This document shows, piece after piece, positions 47,429-61,700 of a stretch of 64,000 nt of DNA (positions within the stretch are counted from its first letter, which is position 1; the number at the start of each line of letters is the position of its first letter). The position numbers were made by a program, and so were the translations under genes. Below the pieces are notes generated by a model that did not search any database, was not told the origin of the DNA, and saw nothing but the letters and a program-made list of their open reading frames with translations. The stretch is from positions 5,951,001 through 6,015,000 of the forward strand of contig OZ004584.1 in NCBI GenBank assembly GCA_963924555.1, written 5' to 3'. The stretch comes from Crambe crambe (taxonomy: Eukaryota > Porifera > Demospongiae > Poecilosclerida > Crambeidae).

Positions 47429-49596
47429 CTTAGATAATTAGACTACGTACACAGGATTGGAAACAGCTCACGTGCGCCCATTATGCTAATACAAATCGTC
47501 GCGGACGATCCGTGTTGCTATGCGCGAAGGAAAATTGGAAATTTATTCCTTGTTTCTCGAGTATACTTTTCATGAAAGGAGAATAAACTGGTGAGTTTTA
47601 GCATCAAATAAAGGGCTACTTTACAGAGTATGTTCCAGGGATGTGAAATGTATTTCTTAAGTATAGTTAGTTTGCTCATAAAACAGTTTTCCATGGAGAT
47701 TTTTATCACCCTAGCAACGGATAAAGTTTTTTCCTTCTTTCATTGCAAAGGCATAATTCCTGTGTCCTTTTAATGAAGTTCATGTTGTGGAGTGATGCTT
47801 GCCATACGGAATGGTGTGCATAATATAAGTTTTTGTCCTGAATCTTTGATGCTTTCTGGGGTTTTCTGTGTTTGGAGGTGTATATTTTTGCTTTCTTTCA
47901 CACAAAAGGCACTATTCCATGAGCAATGAAATTTTGCCAACTGATAGAGTTAGTGCTGCAGTTTGGAATAGCATCAATCCCATAAGCTGCATGTTACCAG
48001 TATTATGCTAGTGTACGTGCTAACTCATCCACATTAATTTATTACTATACAATTGTTAGCTATGCCAAGGAGGAAAAAAAGCAAACTGTGTGTCAAAAAC
48101 ATGGAAGTAAGAACATTCTCAAGGTGCCATCTATTCCTGTGCCAGTATCTTCAAGTCCTGCTTCAGTGATCTTTCAGTCATCCTGGACAAACAGTGTATA
48201 TACTTCCATCAAATTGAAAGAGCCCAACCTCACCTGGTGAAACTCACCCAAATTCCACAGCAGTTTGTTCACTCTTTAGTGTTACCATAATGGAAGATTT
48301 TAAATGGTTCCTAAATATTAGAGATGTAGAGGTTGATCACATGAAAATTAAAGCCACTGCCAATGCACCATCATCACCATTAGATGTGATACATCTCCTG
48401 ACCCTACTGGATGATTGCGAATTTTGTCGACACCCAGACGAATGATTTATAAGGTTAATAAATGATCGTAACAGGACCATATGTAAACCCTCAGGAAGGT
48501 TACAGTTTCTTTTAGCTGCATGAACATTAATTTCATCAAAATTAAGCAGACCATTTACATCTAATTTCACTATTTTTGTACATTCCTTCTTTAACTTAAT
48601 GTTATCAATGGGCTTTATCAAATGATTCTGAACTTCTTTCTCCATCTCCACCATGAAACTATACATGGAGTTTGAAATGTGGAGTAATCTCCCCTGTCAA
48701 CCAAGTCTATCCAATCCTCTGATTCTTCATCGTCATCATAGTAACAAATCACAATCTTCTTTCAAAGGGTGAGAGGAACTTTTTAATCTCTTGTGCAGAG
48801 CCCTTGGGATGTACCCTGCTGCATACAGCAATGCATTACTCTCTTTGTAAGTAATTACACACTCATGATTATGCTGGGAGGTGGAGCTGAGGTCACTGAA
48901 ATAGGGCAGTTACTAAGAATTACTTGTTCAAAATAACACATCTGTAATTTTCTAGTACAGGAGGGGTGAAGGGTCCATTGCTATACCAGCTTGACAAAAA
49001 AAAAATCTTTCCAGATTTTCTGAAACTCTGTGGTGATTCTAATTTTATGGTCTGCCCATTGTATTTTCTCTAAGGGATGAGGGTCAATACAACATTCAAG
49101 TAATTTTATTAGGTGTGCTTCAAAGCAATTCAACATTTCATAGCAATTCAACATTTCATAGGTTGAAGGATTTGTGCACCATTCAAGAGTAGCAACTTCT
49201 CGAGCAGCAATATTGTGTGGATGAGAGATCATCTTAGTTTTCACAATTTTTTGCGAAACTTGAGGATCTATAGTTAAAGCAATTAACAATGAAGTGGTCA
49301 TATAAGCTTCAGTATAGCTAATAGCTAGCTAGCTAGGTCTCTAGCACTGTAAATTAGCAGCTTTTATTAGCTAGATCGTAGCAGGTCTCTTAGCACTGGC
49401 TAGGCAATGATAACACAATTTTACCTTGTAAACGAGTTTGTCCTTCAGTTGAGAGAGGATTTTCCCCAGCAATAATAAGCCACACACTTAGAGAAACAAA
49501 CCACACTGTAAACAGCTGCAATAATTTGGCGCAACGCGCATGGTCCGCGCGCGAATAATTGTTTCCAATCCTGTGTACGTAGTCTAATTATCTAAG
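47429..49596. mobile_element. 2.17-kb DNA transposon with 37-bp TIRs and 7-bp target duplication
   Basis: The ends are perfect inverted repeats of about 36-37 bp (CTTAGATAATTAGACTACGT, then ACACAGGATTGGAAACA). ATAAAAC flanks both sides (47422-47428, 49597-49603). The duplicated flanking segment at 47050-47060 has one uninterrupted ATAAAAC, i.e. the empty site, which fixes the borders. The interior carries remains of a minus-strand protein gene. Superfamily unassigned; P-like elements (7-8-bp duplications) are one option. Confidence 0.9.
48337..49530 (-). pseudogene. Decayed transposon protein
   Basis: Minus-strand fragments in several frames. Near 49520-49430: VWFVSLSVWLIIAGENPLS then a GTAAAA donor. 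49262-48981: PQVSQKIVKTKMISHPHNIA ... EWCTNPSTYEMLN, with an internal duplication (YEMLNCYEMLNCFEAH). Near 48845-48760: NALLYAAGYIPRALHKRLK. Near 48740-48690: DDDEESEDWIDLVDRG. 48675-48337: MYSFMVEMEKEVQNHLIKPI. Stops and frame changes separate them. AAGYIPRAL recalls the AGYV-type motif near the C-terminus of several transposases. No catalytic residues can be assigned. Confidence 0.6.
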
Positions 49597-49711
49597 ATAA
49601 AACACACACATACAAATTTTAAAAAAATAGCATAAAAATATAGCAATTTTTTTAATAATAGCTAGCTATAACACAGTAATAAGTTAAAAACTAGTTGCAT
49701 GTATCATCATA

Positions 49712-52700
49712 TCATACTGTAAAATCACAAGAAGCATCGACTATATCATGCATTTGAGTGCTGATTTCCACAGCCTCTTCAGCTTCAGATAAATGGAGGC
49801 ACTCAGATGGGACTTGATCATGTGGTTTATATCTATTCGGGTACCTAGACTTCAAGTAGTAGTCTTTGCCTTCAAGTGTTCGTGCCAGTTCACTTAAACC
49901 AATCATGGCTGTATCGACTTGTTCCAATGCCCTGGCGTGACCAATCAAGCTGTGATGCTGGAGGGCATCTGGGTGGAGACCGTTTTTAGCATACATCCCC
50001 GCCTTTAACGTCTTCTCTGCAACTTGGTGAGACAAGAAACACACGAGGGCACACAGAGTGTCATCAAATTTCGCTAATTCGTAATTAGCCCTCATTGAAC
50101 GCACATCACACTTTGCTGTCTTCATCCACACCTCAGCCTTGTAAGGATCAGGTGAAACTGTGATTGTACTGTTTCCACTGTCACCTTGGGCGCCATGTCC
50201 GCTCCTCCAACTTTGTTCATTGTCACGCCCTCTTCTGTGTTGTCGAATAATCTCTTCCCAAACATGAGTCCAGTCATCATATCTTCCAGAACTGCTGGAC
50301 TTAGTGTTAGTCCAATTTTCACTAGGATCTTGAATCTCGAGTCCTTCCTTCATCCGTCGAATTTGTATTTCAAGATACTGGAAAGCCTTTGTAGCAAATG
50401 GATGCTTATTTTTGTCCGGGTGCCACTTCAAGTACATAGCCTTTTGTGCTTTCCTCTTTTCGTCTTCATCTCGGATTCTGCTGATCCGTATGAGCTCCTG
50501 GTAAATCCTCTGCAAAATATCTTTCAACTTTTCATCTTTGATTGTGTCCCACCATCTGACAATTTCACTATCAGGATCGAAAAGTTCCAGTTCTTTTATG
50601 TTGCTGCTTCTTGCATCCTCCTTTATGCGAAGGATCTTGTGGAGATAAATGACAGACACCGTCTTTTCACAGTCGTCCTCTTCCCCTTCCTTCAGTCTAA
50701 TCACATACCTGTCCAGCTCTTCATCTTCATCTTCATCAACTGTATCTTTTCTTACCCTGTACTCCACACGGGCAAATATAAACCGGTTTTCCCGTCTTTC
50801 ATACCCGACTAGTTCTTGAGGTTTGAAATTGTTATAAATATCTGCATGCAAGCGATGGTGGAATTCATCGGGTATTGGTTCTCCAAGTTTGGGATTTAGA
50901 CGGTAATCAAATTTTCTCTCAAATTTCATGTCCGAAGCTTTTATTCCATGTTCATTTAAGATGGTTTTGATGTCATCTGGTGATTGAATTTTCAGAAGTG
51001 TAGTCAAGTTTTTTTCAGGTTCCTTGAGTTCAGAGGCAGCTACATTGCTCATCGTAAGGACTTCAGTGAGTATGGATTTAGTAAGCAATTCAAGAAGGTT
51101 GAAACTAAAAGCACTAGCATTTGAGTTTATATAAAGTATGAGTTGGTTACTCTCATCTCTGCAGATTTTGAAATCCATGTGGGCAGAACCAATTTTTCTT
51201 GGAGGGCTGGTCAAGTTCAAATATATGTTCACTTTCAGTTCTGGCACACTATAAATCTTTACCGATTCAACAAATTCCTTTAATGAGGCAGAAAATCGAA
51301 TGCTCGCCCCTTCATTATCATGTTTCTTCAACAAACGTTGTGCTGCTTCAGAGAAATTACTGATTCGGAAAGTGTTTTCTAGATTTTTAGCAAATCCTGA
51401 AAGTTCACTCTCTGGTTCACAAATGCTATCAATTTTGTCGGTACAGCAACTAGAGAGAGCTTTTGGACGAAAAGACTTGGGAATCTTTTCAATTAAGTCG
51501 ATCATTCTGAAGCCATATTCTTCAATTTCGTCACTCTTATGACAGAGAAGAGACATCATGGAATACTTGGAAACTGAGGAGAAGTCAAATGTCTCATTTT
51601 TGTAACACCCTAGCTCATCATAAAGGAGATTAGTACTCTTAAGCAGGCAATGATCACAGCCTGGGAGATAGTGATCACCCTCATAAGCATCATCAGTGAT
51701 AGCTGTGTTCAGACACTGGTGGAGCAGTTTGAAAAGTGTCTTCACAGATTTAACAGTGTTAGGGTCAAGGGGCATCTTAAAATGGGAGTGAATTAACTCG
51801 AATGCATGGAAAATATTCCCCATCGTTATGGTATGATTGACTCCAACCTTTGCTAAAGTACCAATTAATGAATAGAGTTCCTTTGGCAGGACAATAAGAC
51901 AAGGGTGGAGTGAGATAGCGAACTCTGGTGGCATTAAAACAACAACTTGTAAAGGATGGACTAGAACGGGATACGATAAATCACCAGAGAAATCTTTACT
52001 CACAGAAATGAATGGAACAGAACTTAACTTGGAAGCTAGCAGATCTGAACCATCATCTGAAGATAGAAAGCCAATATTTTCCTTAATTACGGTGTACAAA
52101 TCTGTGTAATCTTGGCTATATTTTTCAGTCTCCCTTTTTGGTTTCGGTTTAGGTTTGATGCAATCTTGACTGTATTTTTCGAATAGTTTGACGTTGGAGA
52201 ATCGTGATGCTGATAAGTTACGCACATTCTCGATAACTTGTGAAATGGAAGGTGTTACACATATCCCCAATCTTTTGAAAAGGTTTTGTTCTTTTTCCAT
52301 TCTGTCTGAATGTGTGAGGTTAGGAGGATGAGAAACCCAAGGAAATCTCACCACAGGCAACACAGTCCAAATCAAAGACGCATACTCATCACTTGCACTG
52401 TTTCTTGATGAGACCAGACCCACTTTCTTCTTCTTTTGGTGAATGATATTAACTCCATTGGTGCTGGGTGGTACTATCCAATCTAAATTGGCTGGTGTTT
52501 TTGGGGCGATAAAGGGAATTTGACTCAAGGCCTGCAAAAACTCATCATCCGAGTGCCAGTCATAAGTCTTGAACAATAGCTCCAGGAGGACAGATGATGC
52601 TTTTCTGATTTCGTCATGCTTCCCTTCAGAAATTTGGACACAAAAATTGGTATAGTCTTTCTTGGATGGCTTCGTTTGGAGACCTATCTTTATTAAGAAG

Positions 52701-55700
52701 CTTATCCACTCAGAGAGAGGGATGTCTTGGGGAGTGGGAGGGAAGGTATACTTGTCAGGAAATGCTTTAAATACAGGAACTCGAGGATCACAAAACATAT
52801 GTGCAGGTTGCAATTGAGCATCTTTGTCCTTTAATATCGCTAGATTCTTGAGTCTGTATATAAATCTGTTTCCAAGAACCTGTGAACCTTTATCTGTCTC
52901 CATCTTGCTATACTCTTCAGCTTTTGGAAATAATTCCATTTTAATGTACTTAAGATGACTGATTCGATCTTTGTCACTCAGTAGATGGAAGTAGGGGAAG
53001 ATAAAATCAACATAGAAGGTCAGAAGATCAACTGATTGGATACCAAGAATAGCAGCATTAGTCAGTATTGACCACGGACCGTTTTCAGGGAGAAAAATTG
53101 CTGGTGTCTGTGATATCAGCATCTTGGTTCCATCCATGCAGATGAGATCAGGCCAGAAATATGTCCCATTATCTGCCAAGCTACAGTACCTCCCATCTAT
53201 GTTCTTGAATAGCGGCAAGTGTTTGATATAGCGGAGACTGATTTGATCATGTGCAAAGTGAATTTCACTGAAATAAGAGAAGAGCTTTTTAACATGAGCA
53301 TCCACATCTCTGTCTGCAAGGAGAGAGTCTAGTCCCCTGTCATCATGAAGATGGCGCAAGTTAGTGAGAATATTTTGGGGGTTTGAGAAATTGGGGCAAA
53401 ATTCTCTAGCCTTGAGCACCATCCAGTGCACCACTGGCATTCCATGTTTTCTGAGAATCTCAAAAACGTCTGATTTGAGTGCATCTTCTTGATGAACCCA
53501 TTCATTTGTTGCAGGTTTACGAGGAGGTGTGATAGGCATTAGATACTTCAAATCAGGATCGTACCTGAACAACTCATTGTTGTTAGAGAGAATCAAAGCC
53601 CACTCCTGCAAGATGAATTCAGTATGTTGTTGGAACACCTTATCTTCACGTAAACACTTCCATAATATCTTCAGTAACCCCTCAATATCAATATGTGTAG
53701 GGGCATTTGTGACACGATTTGTACGCAAGGATTTTTTTAATGTCCTGCTCAAAATTTTTTGCACCAGCTCCCAATTTTCCAGAGATGGTTGCACAAAGTA
53801 ATTGCGATCAAGTTTGAGCTCCAATAGCGCTGAATGCAGAAACTTGCCCAGCACTTTTTTAAAAATTTGTGAGTATTCCGATGAAATGACTTTATCCTTC
53901 TCACTGAACAGTTGCACTTGTTCATCAGCAGTTAACAGCAATGGATAACCAAACGGAGAGGAGGGAAAAATGAAACTTGAGTAAGTTTCTTCTTTATTTT
54001 CAGAAACGTTTTTCTCTATCACATATTTTATAAAGTTCTTAATAGATTCAACATTCCTGAAGGATGTATCTGAGATGCGAATTGGAAAGGATTGAGTGGG
54101 ACTTATTATCTGATGAAAATGTTGAGTGTAATATTGGTAAACTACACCTGGTAGAGCCTGGGGGATGTTAACTTCCACAGAGTCAAAGTGTTCTTTGATC
54201 CACATAGGTGCTGCAGAAAGTACAATACCAATCCGTTTCAAAATGGGAGGAAGAGACTGGGTTTCTTCAGATGTCGTCCAGAAATGGACCTGTTTTGATG
54301 CATCATCTAGTACAGGATGCCACTCCATGATGTATTCGGGTTTCTTTTGTGGGGGTTGCTGAGGAGACTTTTCAGCAACTACCTCATTTTTGTTGACCAC
54401 AACTAGAACTCGGCACCTTCCAGCTCCAAGGTTTTTGTAAGTAATCCTTGCCAGATCTTTCATTTCATTCTCAGGACAGTGATGTGAATCAATCCACTTA
54501 GGGAAAAAGCTATAATATCTTTCAATATCATTTGATATATCTCTAGGCTTAGTATAGGTACTTCTTTTGATAATAGAATCTTGGATTCTTATTAAGAATT
54601 TTGCATAAGATGCTCCAAGTGCTTCTATCAACCTGTTGTTCCATTTCTTCTTGTCATCGGGAGTTGAAGTATCACGAGACTGCCACAGAGTACTGCGTGA
54701 TGAAGAATCAAGAATGAAGTTGCCATTTACATGAACTGGAAGCTTGGATTCATTAGGGAGAGGGAGAAAGCAGAAAATCTTAGGAGTGAATGAACTTCCT
54801 TTGATCTGAGCTGCTAATCCGTGCATAGGCTTGATGTATGAGAGGTATTCCCAGTGCTGGGAAGGGTTGTTGATGTCACCCACCCCTTGCTGTACCAACC
54901 ACTGTTCTTCCTCTTTATTAGGGACTTTCTCTACCAGCTTCAGCTTATAATCCACCAAAAGTGGTACTTTGTCACCCCTTTCAGTGAATGTAGCAGCTTC
55001 TTCATGCAATTTCAATCGCATGTTTTTAACTTCATCACTAAGCTCACACATGTAATGGTGGGTGTTCATCATCACAGTGGGTCCCACTTTACCATCTGCT
55101 ATGATAAAAAATTTCAAATCGGTGACATGTTTGAGGAATATGAGAGCTTCCTTCATCTTTGGAGCCCATTCCTTCAACTCCTCTTCCATTCTCCATGCTG
55201 ATAATGGTGGCAAGCTTTTATTCTCCTTCTCGACTAGTTCAGATCTCTTCACTAATTCAGCAGTCGAACGCAACGGGAACCTGAACAGTGTACCACTCTC
55301 TCTGATCTCATTGGGACAGTCAAGGCCTTCACGCAAGTAAGCTGTCTTGAGATCTGATAAATTTGACCAGAATTTCTCGTCCACATTGTCAAGTCTCCTT
55401 CCAGGTTTCATTGCAGTTGCCCCAGGCATGTAGCGACAGTGAGGGTCTAGAACACACAGTGTTTTGCCATTGGTAAAGAAACTTGGACAGTCAGTGAGGT
55501 GGTACACCACATTAAAGCCTATTCCATACTGTCCAATGCTCTCTGCCTTTGACCTTTTGCTTCCGAGGCCTAACTTTTGGATGCCTTCCATGTCATCTTC
55601 ATTGAATCCCTTGTCATTCCAGACAAGCAGAGCTGGTCCTTGCAAATCTTTCCATTCGTCTGTAAAGACCCTTTTTGTTCCATGTGTCCTTTTATCCAAA

Positions 55701-58700
55701 ATGAAATACAGTTTAGTTGCCTTTGCATCATCAGCATTTTGCAGTAATTCCTTGAGCACAGTTTCATCGTGAGTGTAAGTATCAAGGATATTTCTGATTC
55801 TTTGAGTCAATTCCTCCCGCTGACCAAATGGAACACCATCAAAATCATCACGTGAGGACTTGTACATATCCAGAGCTCTAGACCTTATGGACTTCACACC
55901 AAGCTTCAAGGCTACTGGATTATGTATCTTGTAGTGTATGAAATAATGCTCTTCTTCCAAGTTGCACCATAGGACATCTTTCAAGGCCAAATGCTTCACA
56001 TTTCGCATGCACAAATTCTCATCTGGCAAGAAGCACATTTCCAGCTGCTCTGCATTTAGCATTCCATCTTCCCCAATACTTTCTGCTAAAGCTAGGGCTA
56101 TATCTGCTATGCTCTTTTCTTCTCTACGGTTTAACTCTTTAACATTCCTCATCTTGTTTAGCACCTGTAAGATCACATCAGTTGAGAAGTCTTCCTTGAG
56201 ATTCAAGAAATACTTCAATTTTTCCTTTCCATGCTTCAGCAAGGAGGGCAAGGCATAGAGGTGTGGCCCATCATGCTTCCAATTCAGAGCTATTTGCTCA
56301 GGATGTATAAATTCCCTTCCATTCCAGAGAAGTCCGGGACGTGAAAGAAGCCTTTTGAGTGATCTATTAGTATTTCCTTTGGAGATCCTCTCTTCAAAAT
56401 GTTTATAAATAGCATCACAAGCTTTACTGATCCAAGAGGTGAAAAAATCAGATGAGTTGGGGACACTATTATACACATGTATGATGTGTTCAAGGTGCTT
56501 CAGTATGTCATCGATGCTTGGGGTGTCTGCTAATCTCAAAGCAGAAATGACTGAAGATAAAATATAACCACACCCTCCACTTGAAGGTAGTTCATTTGAA
56601 ATGATGGAAACTGTGGAACCAATCAAGTTTATATTCAATCTATCAATCAATAATTGTGAACTACTGAGCAAAGTTTTATTATTTCCTGCCCATTTTAACT
56701 CCCTCGGATAACCTTTAGGCCTTTGAAGAACTGGAAGAAAGGCGATTTTGGTTAATTCATTAGCCTCTGGTGGCAAGGATTCCGAGGACCCTGAATGTTT
56801 TAAGTTGGTGTCAATGCAACTGATCAACAACTTAGTCCTCATCAGAGCCTTTTCTCTGTTTGATGCATAGAGCTCCTTCACGGTGTTGGCTCTTTCGATC
56901 ACCATGTGCCAAGGAAGCTGAGATGATATGGCTCCAAGCCTGAGAAGAGTCACACGAACTATATCTTTATTGAAACTCTCCACTGCAAACATGCCATCCT
57001 CAGGCTCATACAAGGTCTTGAAATCACTCACTTGACTATCAATGATTTCATTGCACTTTTTGAGAACTTGGCCTCTGGGTGTGCACGGTATACAGGGATT
57101 ACTCTTTATCACTGCTTCAAGTTGGGATGAAGGCCGAACTTCAAGTTGGGATGAAAGCCGAATGGCATAAGTAGTGATCAAACTCAGGAGAACATTGTTT
57201 CTCATATCAACAAAAGCAGAAAACTTTTCTATATTCCTGAAAAAAATATTAATGAACTCATTTTCATTGACAGTGGATTGTTTGACTTCGCCATGGAGAT
57301 GACAGTGATACCTCTCAGGTAGACAGATCAGTGGATATTTCAAGGTCTCCATGACATGCTTAATGTCTGACACTTGCTCCGGCCGCAAGATATCGGTAGA
57401 GAGAATCTTTGAACTGCTGATCGACCGCCATTCCTTAATGCACTTGGAATAGCATAAGTCCCCACTGCATATGAATCCATAAAGATGAGGAAGAAAATAA
57501 TCCCAGGGATTATGAGTCTTCAGTGATTCCTCTAAAGGCCAAAACGTATGAAACTTGTAATCATCAACTGATATCTTCCCTTCCTGACAGAGATCACGCA
57601 ATGTTGTTAGTAGCTTGTGGTAAGATAAAGGAATGCTCTCTTCCATCAGACGCACGTTGAACTGAGATTCGTCACCCTTGCAGACACTGTCTGAATAGTG
57701 GATGCCTCTTCGATCATTCATCACGGCAAAGTTGGCACTGACATGTACAGGAAGACCAGTTTCCAAGTGTAGAGGCAGAAAACAGAATACTTCCCCTCGC
57801 ACTTCCTTTGGCCGATAAGTGAAGGTGTGGGCACTGGATAGCTTCTCTAATGAACAAGCAACAGCACTTACCTGGCTATTTTTAACGTCACTACTCTCTG
57901 CAACCAAATAAACATGCTCAACAGTTGGTGACCTGATTTCTGACACGTCCAGACTCACTATTTCTGCACTTGTTGTGTCATTCATGTGGTACATATGAAT
58001 GTGTCTCAAGGGACTCTGATTAACAATGCTCTTTAATACTGTTAAGAGACGACTAGGACCTTTCAAGTCATCATCCATATGACTGAAAGTTATGGACTTC
58101 AAGTGCTTCATGAAAAGTAGCAGCTTTGGGCCTGCCTCTTTCACGTCAGATATCAACTTGTCCACTTGTATCTTCCCATATTTCATGCCACTGATGTCGC
58201 TGGAATGAGTGCGAAATGGTAGACGAAACAAAGTTCCCTTATAAGGGACATTGGGTTTGAAGTTGAAGAGGCCTTTGTAAGGATCCATTTGGGACGAATA
58301 TTGAACACATTCATCAGTAAAACGCAACTTCTTCCCCGGTTTCATAGGATTCGTCACTGCATCCTTCAGGTACTCAAGTGTTGGGTCAAATATGTACAGT
58401 AAATCTCTGCTAATGAAGGAAGGCACATCAGTTATGTGGTAGACTGAACAAAAACCAACTCCAAATTTTCCAATCTTCAAAGGCTGGTCTTGCTTTGTGG
58501 CACCTGCCAATTTCTGAATATTTGCAAAATCTTCGTCTGAAAAAGTTCGATTATTCTGGACAATCAGTGCTGGACCGTGACATTTGGCCATCCCTTCAAA
58601 TATCAGATTGTCTTGACTGTGTTGGCGGGCATCGTAGCAAATATTGACCTCACTGGCTCCAGCATCATCAGCATTTTGTAGGAGCTCTTTGATGATGGTT

Positions 58701-61700
58701 AATCCATCTTTATAATCTCTGAGGATGTTTTTCAGCCGTTTCACTAGAGGTTCACTCTGACCAACATCTTCAAAAGCATCTTCTGAAATATTGAGCTCTT
58801 TGCTGAGAGGAGTCAATCCTAAACAATGAGCAAGATGCATGTAGTCTTTATGAACAAATTTCAAGGACTTATTTTTGGACTTTTGAAAGTTCTTCAAGTA
58901 CTTCAGGTCAGTGTACACCACATCACCAACTGTGACTAACTCAGGATAAGATGATGTCGACTCAATTGGAACACAAAGGTGCATCAAGTCAGTGACGTTT
59001 TTCTTCCCGTGATCAGTAACACAGTTAAGTATGTTGGAAACCATTTTCCATACCTGATCACAACTGACCGAATGGCTACCATCTTTAATTTTGTTCAGCA
59101 CAGTAACTAGCAGCTGATCAGTAATTTTCCTGTGAGCTCCGAATTTGATGAAAAGTGTGGAGAACTTGCAGTCTTCTGAAAGCACATGGAGAAAAGGTGC
59201 GAGGCTATGAGTGAAATTTGGATGGCGCTCAAATGCTACACTCTGAGGACTTACAAATATACAGGGATTTTTCAGCCATATCCAGTTGGACTTATACAAA
59301 TTGAAACTTGATTTCTCAAGCAATATTTGTAGATTAGCCTTGAAAAAGTTATATGTTTCGTTTGCTAGGTCATCCAGTGGAACTCCTCCTAGCTCATCTT
59401 TGTGCTTGATAATCTCCATTAAGTGAGACATTACATGTTCGACAGGAGGTTCAGGACAGAGAGCAGAGCAGAGCTCAGATGGACAGTTAACTATGTACAT
59501 CTGTGAACCCACAATATTTGGTAAAGTATTGATAGTTTTATCACTACATGGAAGTACCGAAGAATTCATTGAGGTCAGGTGAGATGTGCACTTTGCACCC
59601 TTCCATGGAAGACATGTTGGATAGTTCTCGGAAGATGGGGAGGTCTCTATTGGTAGAATGCTCTTTTCAGATGCCAGCTCTACAATGGCTTGTTTTAAGG
59701 TTTTTGATCTCCAATATACACTAATGTTATTGGACAGAAAACCTTCATAAGAGTTTAGACATGTGAAGACTGTTTTTGCTCTGATCATAGTATTTGCACT
59801 GGTTTCTGCTGGACTGTAATTCTGGGAAATTTCTGTGAGAATATCATAAAGATCTTGTCCATTGACAGACTTCTTCAAACCACATGTACGCAGGTGCAAC
59901 AAGTAGTCTTCTCTATCGAATGGGGGCAAAGGAAATACTTCCTTCCCACTGTAGAGTTGCCTGAGGACACTCTTTGATGGATCATAGAGATCCTGGGGAC
60001 TCTTGCGAGAACTGCACTCTGAGCTAAAAGGTATGAAAGGAAGCATGCTCAACTCTTGGATGAAATCAGGTGATCTTAAGGTAGAAAATACGTTAAAGAT
60101 CCCCTGCATTAGTGGACTAAGCTTTGACAAGGGCTCAAATATGTCACTGTTGATCAGAGGAAAGATAAAATCAAGTATGAATCTTTCATTTGAATCAGGT
60201 AAGCAGACGATGTTGCTTATTTGGAGAAGTGTGCGGTGATTTGAAGATTGTGACAGAACGATCAAGTTCGAAGGCAAGTTGTAGTGACTAATACAGAAAC
60301 CACGAGGCTCCAAAATCACTTTTTTCCCCTGAAAAGATGACACAACTAATGATACAGGAACTTGTTCACCAAGAGGAAGAAATATGCTTAGATATTCTAC
60401 AGCTTCTTGATGTCTTGAAAGATCAGTATGGTGACGAGCCAAAAAAGTCTGAAATGCAGCTGCCTCTGCTTTGGAGAAAGGCACACTTCTAATCTCTGAG
60501 ATGTACGAGTGAGCCTCTTCTAGAGCTGTAAGCACCCCATCAGGAGTGAGGGGATTCAAGTAGCTCATTAAATTTCTGTGTTTCAAGTATGGTACACGTT
60601 CACATAGGGTGTAATTAATACCAAGTTTTGAGAATATGTTCTGATAAACTGCAGGGATGGTATCAAATCTCTGGACACAAACCACACCAGAATTCGATTT
60701 CAGTCTCATGACACTCAAATTAGTTTCAGATGCAATAGGAACTATGAAGAGATCTTCAAAAAGACTAAGATCGTTATGTTTCACCCAGTTCCAGAAGATT
60801 TCGAACCAGGTTTTTGGAAAATTGGATACATTCAATGAATTTTTCACATTCTTTTTCCACTCTTGGGGAAAAATTAAAGGCAAGAGTTCAGCAACTCCGC
60901 ATGCATCAAGTATTTTCAACTGAGTTTTACCCGAGGAAGCAACTTTCTTCAACTTACTGTGAAGTGATGGTCGATCTGAAAGATTTACCAGCCTGTGCTC
61001 AGCATTAGGAAGGAGTTTTTGCGGACATTCATCAGTACAAACATAACAAGAGTTAGACTGATTGGCAAAATACGCTGACTTGAAACTATTAAAAGAACCG
61101 TTGGCAAGAGGCAATAATTGAAGATCCGCTAGTTTTGAGTAATTTTCATCAGAAAGACAATACTCCAGCAGATCTAGCTTCTTTGGTGCACTTACCCTCA
61201 TATATGACTCCTTATTAGCTTTGATAGCACATCTAGTTAAATCTGGGGTTAAAGTTTGCACCTCTTGAGGATGAACTAAACGCAGTGCATGCCACATATT
61301 GGAAGGGATATCAACCAGATCAAATTCACAAGAAGTAATGACTTCCTTTACACTCTCTGTGATACTCTCATCTTCGGGAATGAAAGTAGCATTGCGTACT
61401 CTAACCCACTTCTTCTTGATTGACCACAAGCAGGCATGCTCAAACAGACTAGAGTAGAGAGGATGAAGGAGACCTCCCCAATTAGTGCTACTGATCTCAA
61501 TGACATCAGGCAAAGCAGCATAAAACTCCTCAGCTGTTAGGCGACTCAAAGCTGCTTTGAGGAGGAGGACATAGCACGAAGGAAACACTTTCTCAACCAA
61601 AATCTTATTCCAATCTGCAGACAGGTCATTTCTCCTTTCACGCCCTGGCCACTTCAGGGTCCTGCGATCATCATTCAAGCTGAAAGTACCATTGACATGA

